17,410 bases of DNA from Treponema sp. UBA4326 (GTDB lineage: Bacteria; Spirochaetota; Spirochaetia; Treponematales; Treponemataceae). Shown piece by piece: positions 1-7,129 of this stretch (position 1 is its first letter; the number at the start of each line of letters is the position of its first letter). The DNA lies in assembly GCA_002393835.1 (NCBI GenBank), contig DGTW01000048.1:32000-49409 (forward strand), read 5' to 3'. The notes beneath the pieces are model-generated. The model was given only the letters and a program-made list of their open reading frames with translations, ran no database searches and was not told where the DNA came from. A program made the translations under genes and the position numbers.

Positions 1-822
1 TCTTTTAATGATGTGTGTCGCGGGAAAATTCTTGCGACACTTTTTTTTGAGCCAAGCACAAGAACCCGCCTTTCGTTTGAGGCAGCCATGCTTCATCTCG
101 GAGGGGCAGTCGAAGGTTTTTCCGATGCGGCGAATTCTTCCACGGCAAAAGGCGAGTCCCTTTCAGACACAATCCGCACGGTCTCTTCTTATGTTGATGT
201 AATTGCCATGCGAAATCCAAAAGAAGGTGCGGCCCTTCTGGCAAGCCAGTATTCAAACTGTCCGATTATCAATGCCGGCGACGGCGGCCACTATCACCCT
301 ACCCAGACTCTAACCGACATGCTCACAATCAGGGCTTTGCAGGGCGGCTTTGAAGGCCACACAATCGGCTTCTGCGGCGACCTTAAATTCGGCCGCACCG
401 TTCACTCATTGTCAGAGGCAATGGCCCGCTACAAGAACAACAAATTCATCTTCATCAGTCCAAATGAGCTTAAAGTTCCAGAATATGTCACTCAGGAACT
501 GGACGAAGCCGGAATCGAATACACCACGGCCGAGCGTCTTGAATCCGTCATCGGCGACCTGGACATCCTCTACATGACCCGTGTTCAAAAAGAACGTTTC
601 TTCAACGAGCAGGACTATATCCGCCTCAAGGACAGCTATATCCTCGACAACGCAAAAATGGCCCTTGCCCGAAAGAACATGATTGTCCTCCACCCGCTTC
701 CAAGGGTCAACGAAATCGCCCCGGAAGTAGATGACGACCCGAGAGCAGCCTACTTTAAGCAGGTCAAATACGGCATGTTCGTCCGTATGGCACTCATTGC
801 AAAATTGACAGGCGTGCTGTAA
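1..822 (+). CDS. pyrB: Aspartate carbamoyltransferase catalytic chain, 5' end cut by window
   Basis: This cytosolic enzyme condenses carbamoyl phosphate with aspartate to N-carbamoylaspartate, the first committed step of pyrimidine synthesis. The reading frame is open from the first base, and 273 residues are visible. The carbamoyl-phosphate loop FFEPSTRTR lies near the start of the fragment, followed by the family motifs [26 protein letters not shown] and HPLPRVNEI. All the catalytic-chain signatures visible in this part are intact. Compared with the usual length of about 300-310 residues, roughly 35-40 N-terminal residues lie outside the window. The carbamoyl-phosphate domain comes first and the aspartate-binding domain second. 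No regulatory pyrI gene or PyrI-like fusion follows; the next gene starts 9 nt after the stop and is an unrelated peptidase, probably cotranscribed. Identification is very secure; whether the holoenzyme has regulatory chains cannot be judged here. Confidence 0.96.
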   Translation, partial: SFNDVCRGKILATLFFEPSTRTRLSFEAAMLHLGGAVEGFSDAANSSTAKGESLSDTIRTVSSYVDVIAMRNPKEGAALLASQYSNCPIINAGDGGHYHPTQTLTDMLTIRALQGGFEGHTIGFCGDLKFGRTVHSLSEAMARYKNNKFIFISPNELKVPEYVTQELDEAGIEYTTAERLESVIGDLDILYMTRVQKERFFNEQDYIRLKDSYILDNAKMALARKNMIVLHPLPRVNEIAPEVDDDPRAAYFKQVKYGMFVRMALIAKLTGVL

Positions 823-831
823 GGCAAAATT

Positions 832-2136
832 ATGACAAAAAGTAATTCCAGTGCTTCCGTTCAGGGCTTATTTGACTTCATAAAAAAAAGCCCGACGAGT
901 TTTCATGCGGTTGCAAGAGTAAGCGAAACTTTAATCGAAAAAGGCTTTCTCAAGCTTTCTGAAGGAGAGCCTTGGGAACTCTTGCCTGGCAAAAAATACT
1001 TTGTCACAAGGAACTCTTCTTCATTAATCGCATTCACTCTGCCAGAGTCAAAAGAAGCAGAAAAGTCATTTATGATGGTTTCAAGCCACAGTGACTCTCC
1101 CTCCTTTAAAATCAAGGAAAACCCGGAACGAAAGGATTCCATCGGCGTAAAGCTCAATGTCGAAAAATACGGCGGGATGTTGATTGCCCCATGGTTTGAC
1201 AGGCCTCTTTCCGTAGCCGGCCGAATCGTTTACGACGACGGAGGAAAAATCAGGGAAAAGCTGGTCTCTATTGACCGGGATTTGCTCGTAATTCCAAACC
1301 TGGCCATCCACATGAACAGAGAAGCAAACGATGGCCATAAATTCGACATTCAAAAGGAAGTGCAGCCGATTTTCTCACTTTCAGAAAAGGCCTCCCTTTC
1401 CTCCCTTGTGGCAAAGGAGGCAGGTCTTTCGGCCGAAGACATTTTAAGTCAGGATTTATTCTTGTATGCAAGAAGTAAGCCTTGCCTTTGGGGAGCTGAA
1501 GAAGAATTCATTTCTGCCCCCCGCCTCGATGATTTGGAATGTGCATGGACAAGCCTACAGGGCTTTATTCAGGCCGAAAAACAAAAAGCAATTCAAGTTT
1601 ACTGTCTTTTCGACAACGAAGAAGTTGGTTCTTCCAGCCGACAGGGAGCAGACTCAACTTTTCTTTCGGATACTCTGGAAAGAATCGCAGAAAAGCTGGC
1701 TTGGAGCGGCGAAGAATACAAAATCGCCCTTTCAAAAAGCTTCATGGTAAGCGCAGACAATGCCCATGCCTTGCACCCAAATTATGCAGAAAGTGCCGAC
1801 CCCGTAAACCGCCCGAAAATCAATGGAGGCGTGGTAATAAAATTCAATGCGGCTCAAAAATACACATCGGATGCCCTTTCATCAGGATTTTTCAAGCTGA
1901 TTTGCAAAAAAGCAGGAGTTCCTTATCAAGTCTTCACCAACAACTCAAATGTGGCAGGAGGAAGCACTCTTGGAAACATCAGCCAGAATCATGTTTCGGT
2001 GGCATCCGTTGACATCGGACTTGCTCAATGGGCAATGCACTCGCCATACGAGAGCGCCGGTGCCGCCGATGTTGAAAGCATGATAAGGGCAATCAAAGCC
2101 TTTTTCGAGGAAGCCTTCTCGATTAATCTGGCCTAA
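832..2136 (+). CDS. M18 family zinc aminopeptidase
   Basis: A 434-residue cytosolic di-zinc aminopeptidase of family M18 (aspartyl aminopeptidase / ApeB-type), expected to release N-terminal residues from peptides. Metal-site motifs are visible in order: SSHSDSP with H86 and D88, the IHMNR segment with H160, APRLDDL around D233, DNEEVGSSSRQGADS with E263/E264, SADNAHALHPNYAE with D309, and the C-terminal SVDIGLAQWAMHS with H403. Length is normal for the family and no signal peptide is present. The ATG lies 9 nt after the pyrB stop with only a weak AAGG-like site before it, suggesting readthrough and coupled translation from pyrB. Oddly, a decayed second copy of the C-terminal half lies about 3.3 kb downstream at 5449-5799. 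Family assignment is secure; substrate preference (acidic versus broad) is not visible. Confidence 0.94.
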   Translation: MTKSNSSASVQGLFDFIKKSPTSFHAVARVSETLIEKGFLKLSEGEPWELLPGKKYFVTRNSSSLIAFTLPESKEAEKSFMMVSSHSDSPSFKIKENPERKDSIGVKLNVEKYGGMLIAPWFDRPLSVAGRIVYDDGGKIREKLVSIDRDLLVIPNLAIHMNREANDGHKFDIQKEVQPIFSLSEKASLSSLVAKEAGLSAEDILSQDLFLYARSKPCLWGAEEEFISAPRLDDLECAWTSLQGFIQAEKQKAIQVYCLFDNEEVGSSSRQGADSTFLSDTLERIAEKLAWSGEEYKIALSKSFMVSADNAHALHPNYAESADPVNRPKINGGVVIKFNAAQKYTSDALSSGFFKLICKKAGVPYQVFTNNSNVAGGSTLGNISQNHVSVASVDIGLAQWAMHSPYESAGAADVESMIRAIKAFFEEAFSINLA

Positions 2137-2162
2137 AAAATGGCTTAATTTCATCTTAATTC

Positions 2163-2190
2163 TTTACAAATAGGACTTATGCTTTATAAT
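2163..2190 (+). promoter_or_regulatory. Promoter of the solute-binding lipoprotein gene
   Basis: TTTACA (2163-2168), a 16-nt spacer and a perfect TATAAT (2185-2190). The -10 box ends 8 nt before the ATG at 2199, so transcription should start at or within about 2 nt of the start codon. There is no room for a Shine-Dalgarno site, so a leaderless mRNA is predicted. Confidence 0.75.
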
Positions 2191-2198
2191 AGAAGAAT

Positions 2199-3770
2199 AT
2201 GAAGCATAGATTTTTTATTGTCGCACTCTCTTTGTCTTTGGTTTTCTCAGCCTGCCGCGAAAAAATACCGGAATTGCATCCGACAGCCGATAAACCGGTA
2301 ACAATTTCTCTCTGGTATGACGCAACTGTTACCGAAGCAGGCGCGCCTCCGGCTGACTGGATTGCTTATAAAATCATCCGCGAAAAATTCGGAATCAACC
2401 TTGAGCTTACCATGCTTCCCGTAAATCCCCCCGAAAAAAACGTAATGGTCAACGCCGCCGCAGAAGGCAATTATCTCCCAGACATGGTGGTAGTCAACAG
2501 AGAGCCGCTTTTAAATCTCATCGAAAAAGACCTTATCATGCCGGTTGACGACTTGTACCCGCTCATGCCCCGTCGCACCGAAAAAATGTACAACGAAAAT
2601 TCCCGCCGTTTTGCCACGGTAAAAGGCAAGTGCTATGGCTTTTCAACTCCAGGCGGAAGAATCCAGAAAAATGAAGGCGTCTTAATCCGCAAGGACTGGC
2701 TGGACAAGCTGGGGCTGGCAGTTCCCAAAACAATGGAGGATTACCTCAATGTCATGCGTGCTTTTACCAGAAATGACCCGGACGGAAACGGCAAAAATGA
2801 CACTTATGGTTACGGAGCCTTCATTGAAATCAATTCTTACGAAGAAGGTCTTGGCCGCCGCCTTGATCCGATTTTCGGAGCTTTTGGCGTTGCCGGAACC
2901 TGGAACATGACGGAAAAAGAAGCCGGCCTTAATGTGCGAAAGCCCGCATACTACGAAGCCCTTAGCACGGTTATGACCATGCAAAATGAAGGCCTCATCG
3001 ACCCAAACTGGATGGGCTACAAAAAAGACGATTTCCGTGCGGCCTGGAAGCAGGGACGTTTTGGAATCATGCGTGAACAGCACTCAGCCTACGCATCTGA
3101 ATCAAATTATGCCCCCTTCGACAGAAAATTCCCGGAAGGTCAGTGGATTGTAATTGACCCGCCAGTCGGTCCCCAAGGAAAGAGCGCGGTTGGCGTTTAC
3201 ACAGTCCCCTACACCACCCTTGTCATCTCCAAGCAGGCTCAAAAAGAGGGAAAAGCACCTCTAATTGCCGCCCTTCTTGAATGGATGGTCAGTGACGAAG
3301 GCTATTATCTTTTCGGCTGGGGACAGGAAGGCGTAAACTTTGTCTTCAACGAAAACCATATTCCTGTGGCAGAAGGCATTCCTGAGCCGGCAAAAGCATT
3401 CACAAAGGCCGCCCAGCAGCCCCTCACCCAGCTCCGCAGCATGGTATTCTGGAACAGTGACATTGAGCTTTCAAGCCGCTACCCCACCTACACCACTGAA
3501 TTCAGCCACAAAACAATGAGCGCCCTTGTTACCCTCAGGGAAATGCAGCAAAAAGCCTGGGTGTCAGCCATTGGCTCAGATACACTTCCGCTCCCTGCAA
3601 CAGAATTGAAACTCTTCTACGAGCAGGGACTTTTGGAATTTATCACGGGCAAGCAAAAACTCACAAAAGAAAGCTGGACTCAATGGCTCGATGAATTTGA
3701 CCGAATGGGCGGGAAAGCCTGGGAAGAAGCGGGCATAGAAAAAGCAAGGCAGTCCAATTATCTCTATTAG
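2199..3770 (+). CDS. Extracellular solute-binding lipoprotein (LplA/family 1-like)
   Basis: A 523-residue lipoprotein predicted to bind a solute, probably a sugar or oligosaccharide, for an ABC importer. The N-terminus MKHR is followed by a hydrophobic stretch and the lipobox VFSAC, giving lipidated C19; Phe at -3 is acceptable for spirochaete lipoproteins. The segment around residues 160-206 (VLIRKDWLDKLG, then DPDGNGKNDTYGYG) is typical of the LplA-type family 1 binding proteins and contains an acidic DxDGNG loop resembling a calcium-binding site. A Trp-rich C-terminal half fits carbohydrate stacking. No permease or ATPase genes are in the window, so it is an orphan here, or its transporter is encoded elsewhere. 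It has its own promoter and is followed after 65 nt by a Cache-GGDEF sensor. The ligand is not identifiable from sequence alone. Confidence 0.88.
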   Translation: MKHRFFIVALSLSLVFSACREKIPELHPTADKPVTISLWYDATVTEAGAPPADWIAYKIIREKFGINLELTMLPVNPPEKNVMVNAAAEGNYLPDMVVVNREPLLNLIEKDLIMPVDDLYPLMPRRTEKMYNENSRRFATVKGKCYGFSTPGGRIQKNEGVLIRKDWLDKLGLAVPKTMEDYLNVMRAFTRNDPDGNGKNDTYGYGAFIEINSYEEGLGRRLDPIFGAFGVAGTWNMTEKEAGLNVRKPAYYEALSTVMTMQNEGLIDPNWMGYKKDDFRAAWKQGRFGIMREQHSAYASESNYAPFDRKFPEGQWIVIDPPVGPQGKSAVGVYTVPYTTLVISKQAQKEGKAPLIAALLEWMVSDEGYYLFGWGQEGVNFVFNENHIPVAEGIPEPAKAFTKAAQQPLTQLRSMVFWNSDIELSSRYPTYTTEFSHKTMSALVTLREMQQKAWVSAIGSDTLPLPATELKLFYEQGLLEFITGKQKLTKESWTQWLDEFDRMGGKAWEEAGIEKARQSNYLY

Positions 3771-3819
3771 CCTTTGTTGGCGAAGGAAGAATAAATTTCT
3801 AGCGAAATCGCCTGGCCTG

Positions 3820-3828
3820 TGGTATAAT
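3820..3828 (+). promoter_or_regulatory. Extended -10 promoter of the diguanylate cyclase gene
   Basis: TGGTATAAT at 3820-3828 is an extended -10 element (TGn followed by a perfect TATAAT). No good -35 is visible; TAGCGA at 3800-3805 is the best 17-nt-spaced candidate. Only 7 nt separate the -10 box from the ATG at 3836, again predicting a leaderless transcript without a Shine-Dalgarno site. Confidence 0.65.
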
Positions 3829-3835
3829 TTCTTTT

Positions 3836-5446
3836 ATGAAACTAAAATCCATAAGAACCAAGCTGACGCTGCTGCTCTTCTGCATCTCACTTATTCCCTT
3901 GCTTCTTGTCATTGGCTTTTATCTGGCAATCAACATTTCAGCTTCCATCGATAACGCAAAATCAGACGGACTTCTCCGCAATTCAATCATTAACGAGCAT
4001 ATAACCGAGCATTTTGAGCGAAACCTGGCCGTTCTCCGCACGATTTCCCGTAACCCCATGACCCTGCATTATGCCCAGGCCGAAGCCGGAAAAGGAGATC
4101 CTCTCATGGAGCAGACCCTCATCCGCACGAACGAAGTCCTCAACGACAGCGACAACATGATTATCACTGACAAAAACGGCGACCAGCTTGCCCGAAGCGA
4201 TTCCTACCCCCTCATCAATGTTGAGCACCGCCGCTATTTCCACGAGGCAATGCAGGGGGCTGAATATATTTCAGATGTTCTCATCAGTCTTGCAAATAAC
4301 CGCCTCATTACGGTTCTTGAAGTCCCGGTTTTTGACGAAAACAACATGGCCGTTGGTATGGTTCAGCGTGACTATGACCTTTCCGCCCTTCAGCATTATG
4401 TAAAAGAGCTTTCATCTCCCACTACCAGGGTTATGATTACTGATGGCGTTGGAAATCTCGTCGCCCATTCTGAGTCACAGGCAGAAAGCAATCAGCTGGT
4501 CAGTATGATTGCAAATCCGGCTGTTGCCGCAGGTCTGGCTGGAAAAACAGGCAGCATAGATGTAGTTGTTTCTAATCCCGGAACTTCTAAAAAAGAGCGT
4601 ATGCTGGTAAGTTATTCAAAAAACAAAATTTCCGGCTGGGTAGTCATCACAGAACGCTCTTACAGCTATATCTGGCAAAAAGTTGTCACCGACGCCTTAA
4701 AAGCAGTTGGAATTGGCGGCATCATGCTTTTTGTGGTAGCCCTTCTGGCAGCCTTTATCGCAGAAAAAGCTACAAGGAAAATCCGCACGATTTCAAGTCT
4801 TGCCAGCCGTGCCGCCGCAGGAAGCTTAGATTCAGTTTCTTTCTCTGAGCTGGGAGATGACGAACTGGGGCAAATGGCTCTGGCAATCAACAAAATCCGT
4901 TCTTCCAGGGATTCATACCGAAAGGATGCAGAAATTGACAAACTGACGGGTCTTTTAAACAAGGCTACTTTTGAGCGTCTATGCCGAAGAACACTGGTCG
5001 AAAATCAGCCTGGAGTTTTCTCCGCCCTTATAATCGTCGATTTGGATCACTTCAAGGAGGTAAATGACTGTCTTGGCCATCAGAAAGGTGATGTCGTCCT
5101 TCATGATTTCGGCGAAGTCCTCAAAAAACTTTTCCGTCCCACTGACTTGGTGGGAAGATTCGGAGGAGATGAATTCGTCGTGCTTCTCAATGATCTTCCC
5201 GGAAAAGAAATAGCACTGCAAAAAGCAAAAAGAATCATCGAGGCAGCAGAGGCAATTTCAACTGGCAGCGAGACAATCAGAGTAAGCGCCAGTGTTGGCA
5301 TCAGCTCAACCCCACTTCACGGAATTGATTACGACTCATTGTTCTCAATCGCAGACAAATCAGTTTATGCGGTCAAAGAAAGCGGAAGAGACGGAATTTG
5401 CTACGGAAACGGAGATATCACCCGCCTTTCAAAAAAAGAACAATAA
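3836..5446 (+). CDS. Membrane dCache-HAMP-GGDEF diguanylate cyclase
   Basis: A 536-residue inner-membrane sensor predicted to make cyclic di-GMP from two GTP. TM1 spans about residues 10-32, a periplasmic double-Cache domain about 33-285 (typical RRYFHEAMQG and AVGMVQRDYDLSAL segments), TM2 about 291-309, a HAMP-like linker about 310-365, and a GGDEF domain about 366-530. The GGDEF domain has DKLTGLLNK, the metal/substrate segment VDLDHFKEVND with D402, and the catalytic RFGGDEF signature at 443-447. An allosteric inhibition site RPTD (R434-D437) lies exactly five residues before GGDEF, so product feedback is expected. All catalytic features are intact, indicating an active cyclase rather than a degenerate one. 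It has its own extended -10 promoter directly after the solute-binding lipoprotein gene; a functional link (the lipoprotein delivering ligand to the Cache domain) is only a possibility. The Cache ligand is unknown. Confidence 0.93.
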   Translation: MKLKSIRTKLTLLLFCISLIPLLLVIGFYLAINISASIDNAKSDGLLRNSIINEHITEHFERNLAVLRTISRNPMTLHYAQAEAGKGDPLMEQTLIRTNEVLNDSDNMIITDKNGDQLARSDSYPLINVEHRRYFHEAMQGAEYISDVLISLANNRLITVLEVPVFDENNMAVGMVQRDYDLSALQHYVKELSSPTTRVMITDGVGNLVAHSESQAESNQLVSMIANPAVAAGLAGKTGSIDVVVSNPGTSKKERMLVSYSKNKISGWVVITERSYSYIWQKVVTDALKAVGIGGIMLFVVALLAAFIAEKATRKIRTISSLASRAAAGSLDSVSFSELGDDELGQMALAINKIRSSRDSYRKDAEIDKLTGLLNKATFERLCRRTLVENQPGVFSALIIVDLDHFKEVNDCLGHQKGDVVLHDFGEVLKKLFRPTDLVGRFGGDEFVVLLNDLPGKEIALQKAKRIIEAAEAISTGSETIRVSASVGISSTPLHGIDYDSLFSIADKSVYAVKESGRDGICYGNGDITRLSKKEQ

Positions 5447-5448
5447 CA

Positions 5449-5799
5449 GGAGCCCGAAGCTGTCAGGGAGTGGATTCGGCATTTCTTTCGGACACACTGG
5501 AAAGGCTTTCGGAACATCTTGCCTTGAACGGCCAAGAATGCACTTCGGATGCAGTAACAGCAGCTTTCTTCAAAATGATTTGCAAAAAAGCGGCCGTGCC
5601 CTGCCAGGTTTTCACGAACAACTCCAATATCCCAGGCGGAAGCACGCTGGGAAACATCAGCCAGAATCATGTTTCCATTCCTTGCGTGGATATAGGACTT
5701 GCCCAGTGGGCCATGCACTCACCCTATGAAAGCGCCGGGGCAAAAGATGTCGGCTTCATGATTAAGGCTGTGAAGGTATTTTTTGAAGAAAAGGTGTGA
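5449..5799 (+). pseudogene. Decayed copy of the M18 aminopeptidase C-terminal half
   Basis: Starting 3 nt after the cyclase stop, the frame reads SCQGVDSAFLSDTLERLSEHLA, then jumps to TSDAVTAAFFKMICKK and continues colinearly to the C-terminus (VFTNNSN, GGSTLGNISQNHVS, GLAQWAMHSPYESAG, FFEEKV). This matches residues from about 270 to the end of the intact M18 protein at 832-2136, except for an in-frame loss equivalent to about 48 codons (residues about 296-343). The missing part carries the DNAHALHPNY metal-site motif, and the N-terminal 60 percent is absent, including H86, D233 and E263/E264. No start codon with a ribosome site is present, so it should not yield an active peptidase. The intact gene has AATACA at both edges of the corresponding segment (1715-1720 and 1859-1864), consistent with deletion by slippage. 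Confidence 0.88.
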
Positions 5800-5811
5800 G
5801 ATTCATTTTTA

Positions 5812-5842
5812 TTGATGCAAATCTGTATACTTATGTTATAAT
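5812..5842 (+). promoter_or_regulatory. Promoter of the DUF4160-DUF2442 pair
   Basis: TGTTATAAT (5834-5842) is an extended -10 with a perfect TATAAT. A possible -35 TTGATG (5812-5817) lies 19 nt upstream, longer than ideal. The -10 is 20 nt before the ATG at 5863, giving a short leader that contains an AGGGA ribosome site at 5850-5854. Confidence 0.6.
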
Positions 5843-5862
5843 CACTTCTAGGGAATAAACAA

Positions 5863-6123
5863 ATGCCAGAACTAAAAAGATTTGACGGAATTGTTATTTA
5901 TTTGATGTTCAATGATATAAAGCATCATAATAAGCCACATGTACATGTTTTCTATGGAGAATTCAGAGCATCGGTTGCAATTGACGGTACGCTTTTGGCT
6001 GGTGAACTTCCTGCAAAACAATTGAAAGCTGTACAGGAATGGCTTAAGAAAAATGAAGAAAAAGCTTATGCTGCATGGAATCTTGCAGTACAGAATAAGC
6101 ATTTTGATAAAATTGATTCATAG
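5863..6123 (+). CDS. DUF4160 domain protein
   Basis: An 86-residue cytosolic protein. The N-terminal half carries the DUF4160 hallmark of a short hydrophobic strand (IVIYLMFND) followed by HNKPHVHVFYGEF and an ASVAIDG strand. The C-terminal half has GELPAKQLKAVQEWLKKNEEKAYAAWNLA, a helix typical of the family's end. DUF4160 proteins are usually encoded directly before a DUF2442 protein, as here, and such pairs are often suspected to be toxin-antitoxin modules; no activity is established that I can rely on. The stop codon TAG is part of TAGGAG, the ribosome site of the next gene, so translation is probably coupled. The gene is more AT-rich than the upstream core genes, in keeping with acquisition. 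Family assignment is confident; function unknown. Confidence 0.85.
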   Translation: MPELKRFDGIVIYLMFNDIKHHNKPHVHVFYGEFRASVAIDGTLLAGELPAKQLKAVQEWLKKNEEKAYAAWNLAVQNKHFDKIDS

Positions 6124-6132
6124 GAGACCTCT

Positions 6133-6438
6133 ATGCACGAAGAAAATGGTATTGTGTATTCAGATAATCCCGAAAAGTTATTGACTGTTCTTGATGTAAA
6201 GCATTTGTACGGCGGAGTTTATTTGTTAAAATTTTCAGATGGTGCCGTGAAATTGTTCGACACCACGATTTTGAAAGGTGAAGTGTTTGAAATCCTAAAG
6301 AATCCAGAAGTTTATGAAAATCCAAAACTAGAATACGGAATCGTAACTTGGGATGATGGGAAAATTGATTGCTCTCCAGACTTCATGTATGAAAATGGAT
6401 ATGAATATAATACGAAAGATGTAATTTCTGTTGCATAA
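6133..6438 (+). CDS. DUF2442 domain protein
   Basis: A 101-residue cytosolic protein. The core LTVLDVKHLYGGVYLLKFSDGAVKLFD, then GEVFEILKNPEVYENPKLEYGIVTWDDGKIDCSPDFMY, matches the DUF2442 pattern (a V-x-D-V-K strand, FSDG turn, xxF-D strand, a short helix with NPE, then a W-DG-D-SPD C-terminal hairpin). It starts 9 nt after the DUF4160 stop, with TAGGAG at 6121-6126 as ribosome site, forming a two-gene operon. By analogy with similarly paired genes this could be the antitoxin-like partner, perhaps DNA-binding, but this is inference. The ending ENGYEYNTKDVISVA is somewhat longer than in minimal family members. Confidence 0.84.
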   Translation: MHEENGIVYSDNPEKLLTVLDVKHLYGGVYLLKFSDGAVKLFDTTILKGEVFEILKNPEVYENPKLEYGIVTWDDGKIDCSPDFMYENGYEYNTKDVISVA

Positions 6439-6440
6439 TT

Positions 6441-6463
6441 GCTTGTTAGGCGGATGAACAAGC
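6441..6463. repeat. Left inverted-repeat motif with hairpin
   Basis: GCTTGTT and AACAAGC form a perfect 7-bp stem around a 9-nt loop, 2 nt after the DUF2442 stop. The included CTTGTTAGGCG (6442-6452) recurs in inverted form as CACCTAACAAG at 6899-6909, 10 of 11 positions matching. GTTAGGC (6445-6451) also fits the GTTRRRY core of integron recombination sites, but no complete attC site can be built here. Confidence 0.5.
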
Positions 6464-6488
6464 GGGGAGCTTTGTATTAGGAAATAAA

Positions 6489-6563
6489 ATGGATAAACAA
6501 TCAATAAAAACACAAAAAACTCCAAAGAACAAAATTAAACTTGCGAAAAAACGTTTAAAATAG
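6489..6563 (+). CDS. Possible 24-residue lysine-rich peptide
   Basis: A 24-codon frame with AGGA (6479-6482) six nt before its ATG. The product begins MDKQSIKTQKTPKN and ends KLAKKRLK; Lys and Arg make up nearly half the residues and it contains no aromatic residues. It could bind nucleic acid or membrane, or be chance in an AT-rich stretch. No homologue is recognised. The ribosome site and placement between two other accessory genes are the only support. Confidence 0.3.
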   Translation: MDKQSIKTQKTPKNKIKLAKKRLK

Positions 6564-6607
6564 ACTGTATCGATTAAAAGTTGCATATAGCAGCAAGGAG
6601 GTCTGAT

Positions 6608-6895
6608 ATGAATTATGTTTTTATAAAAGATTCGGAAGGTTATGTTTTCAAGAAATTAGAATCAGAAGTTTCTCCTGATGAAAAGATTATCTCTGAAAAA
6701 GAGTACATGAAAAAATCAGGTCTTGCCTCTTATGAAAAGAAATTCGGCCATGGTGGTGCAAGGGAAAATGCTGGAAGAAAACAGAAATTTGGCTCTCCAT
6801 TGAAATTTCAGATTCGAGTAACAAAAGAGGAAAAGGATTTTCTCACATATGCAAGAGAGCATAATGTAAATTATTCAGCTCTGATGAAGATGTAA
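6608..6895 (+). CDS. Small DNA-binding-like protein with GGARxNAGRK motif
   Basis: A 95-residue protein. I chose the ATG at 6608 rather than an in-frame ATG at 6581 because AAGGAGG (6595-6601) lies 6 nt upstream of it, an ideal ribosome site. The N-terminal part (MNYVFIKDSEGYVFKKLE) looks like a short beta-rich domain. The C-terminal half has HGGARENAGRK, a basic motif seen in many small phage and accessory proteins, followed by PLKFQIRVTKEEKDFLTYAREHNVNYSALMK: a strand and two helices resembling a ribbon-helix-helix fold. This suggests a DNA-binding regulator or antitoxin without a visible partner gene. It lies between inverted CTTGTTAGG motifs (6442-6452 and 6899-6909). Real gene: likely; function: inference. 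Confidence 0.68.
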   Translation: MNYVFIKDSEGYVFKKLESEVSPDEKIISEKEYMKKSGLASYEKKFGHGGARENAGRKQKFGSPLKFQIRVTKEEKDFLTYAREHNVNYSALMKM

Positions 6896-6898
6896 TAA

Positions 6899-6935
6899 CA
6901 CCTAACAAGAAGTTCAAAAACAGGGAGCTTTATAT
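6899..6935. repeat. Right inverted-repeat motif and shared GGGAGCTTT block
   Basis: CACCTAACAAG (6899-6909) is the inverse of CTTGTTAGGCG at 6442-6452 with one mismatch. About 15 nt further, CAGGGAGCTTTATAT resembles GCGGGGAGCTTTGTAT found just after the left motif, so two modules recur, one inverted and one direct. ACCTAACAAGAAGTTCAA resembles the first half of an integron attC site (RYYYAAC followed by GTTCAA), but its complementary second half is absent. Confidence 0.5.
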
Positions 6936-6947
6936 CGCTTACTAATG

Positions 6948-7059
6948 GGCTAGGGATAGTAGCAGCAGCCCGTGAGGGCTGTTCCGAAGCGTAGCGAAGG
7001 AATGGAGTGCGGTTAGCACGGAACTGCGGATAGCCCGACGGCTTTAGCCGGAGCCTCCG
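6948..7059. repeat. Short-hairpin interspersed repeat, copy 1
   Basis: A GC-rich intergenic run of consecutive small palindromes: CAGCCC-GTGA-GGGCTG, GTGC-GGTTA-GCAC and GGCT-TT-AGCC among others. Its left end GGCTAGGGATAGTAGC matches the inverted copy at 16683-16781 in 15 of 16 positions, and GGAACTGCGGA (7020-7030) is identical in the copy at 15056-15197. No coding potential. It occupies much of the 369-nt gap before groEL. Confidence 0.75.
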
Positions 7060-7061
7060 AA

Positions 7062-7117
7062 CCAAAAATCCTTCCGTGGATTTTTGGATTCGCACGAGAA
7101 TTTGCAGGCAAATTCTC
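7062..7117. repeat. Two perfect 10-bp hairpins before groEL
   Basis: CCAAAAATCC-TTCCGT-GGATTTTTGG (7062-7087) and GAGAATTTGC-AG-GCAAATTCTC (7096-7117) are two adjacent perfect 10-bp stems. They abut the hairpin repeat at 6948-7059 and may be part of the same element. Neither is followed directly by a T-run. Confidence 0.7.
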
Positions 7118-7129
7118 TCTTTGCTTTTG

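Noticed and set aside
5398..5799. 133-residue protein from the M18 remnant
   Set aside because: Its nominal start is inside the cyclase gene in another frame, with no ribosome site, and catalytic motifs are missing.
6581..6607. Upstream ATG start for the 95-residue protein
   Set aside because: The AAGGAGG site lies downstream of this ATG and ideally placed for the ATG at 6608.
7008..7020. CIRCE-like GAGTGC and TTAGCAC near groEL
   Set aside because: The halves are in the wrong order, 3-5 nt apart, and belong to the hairpin repeat; a true CIRCE needs TTAGCACTC-N9-GAGTGCTAA.
6899..7020. Complete integron attC site
   Set aside because: ACCTAAC and GTTCAA are present, but no complementary second half with GTTRRRY follows; GTTAGCA at 7012 breaks the consensus. 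Only the half-site resemblance is reported.
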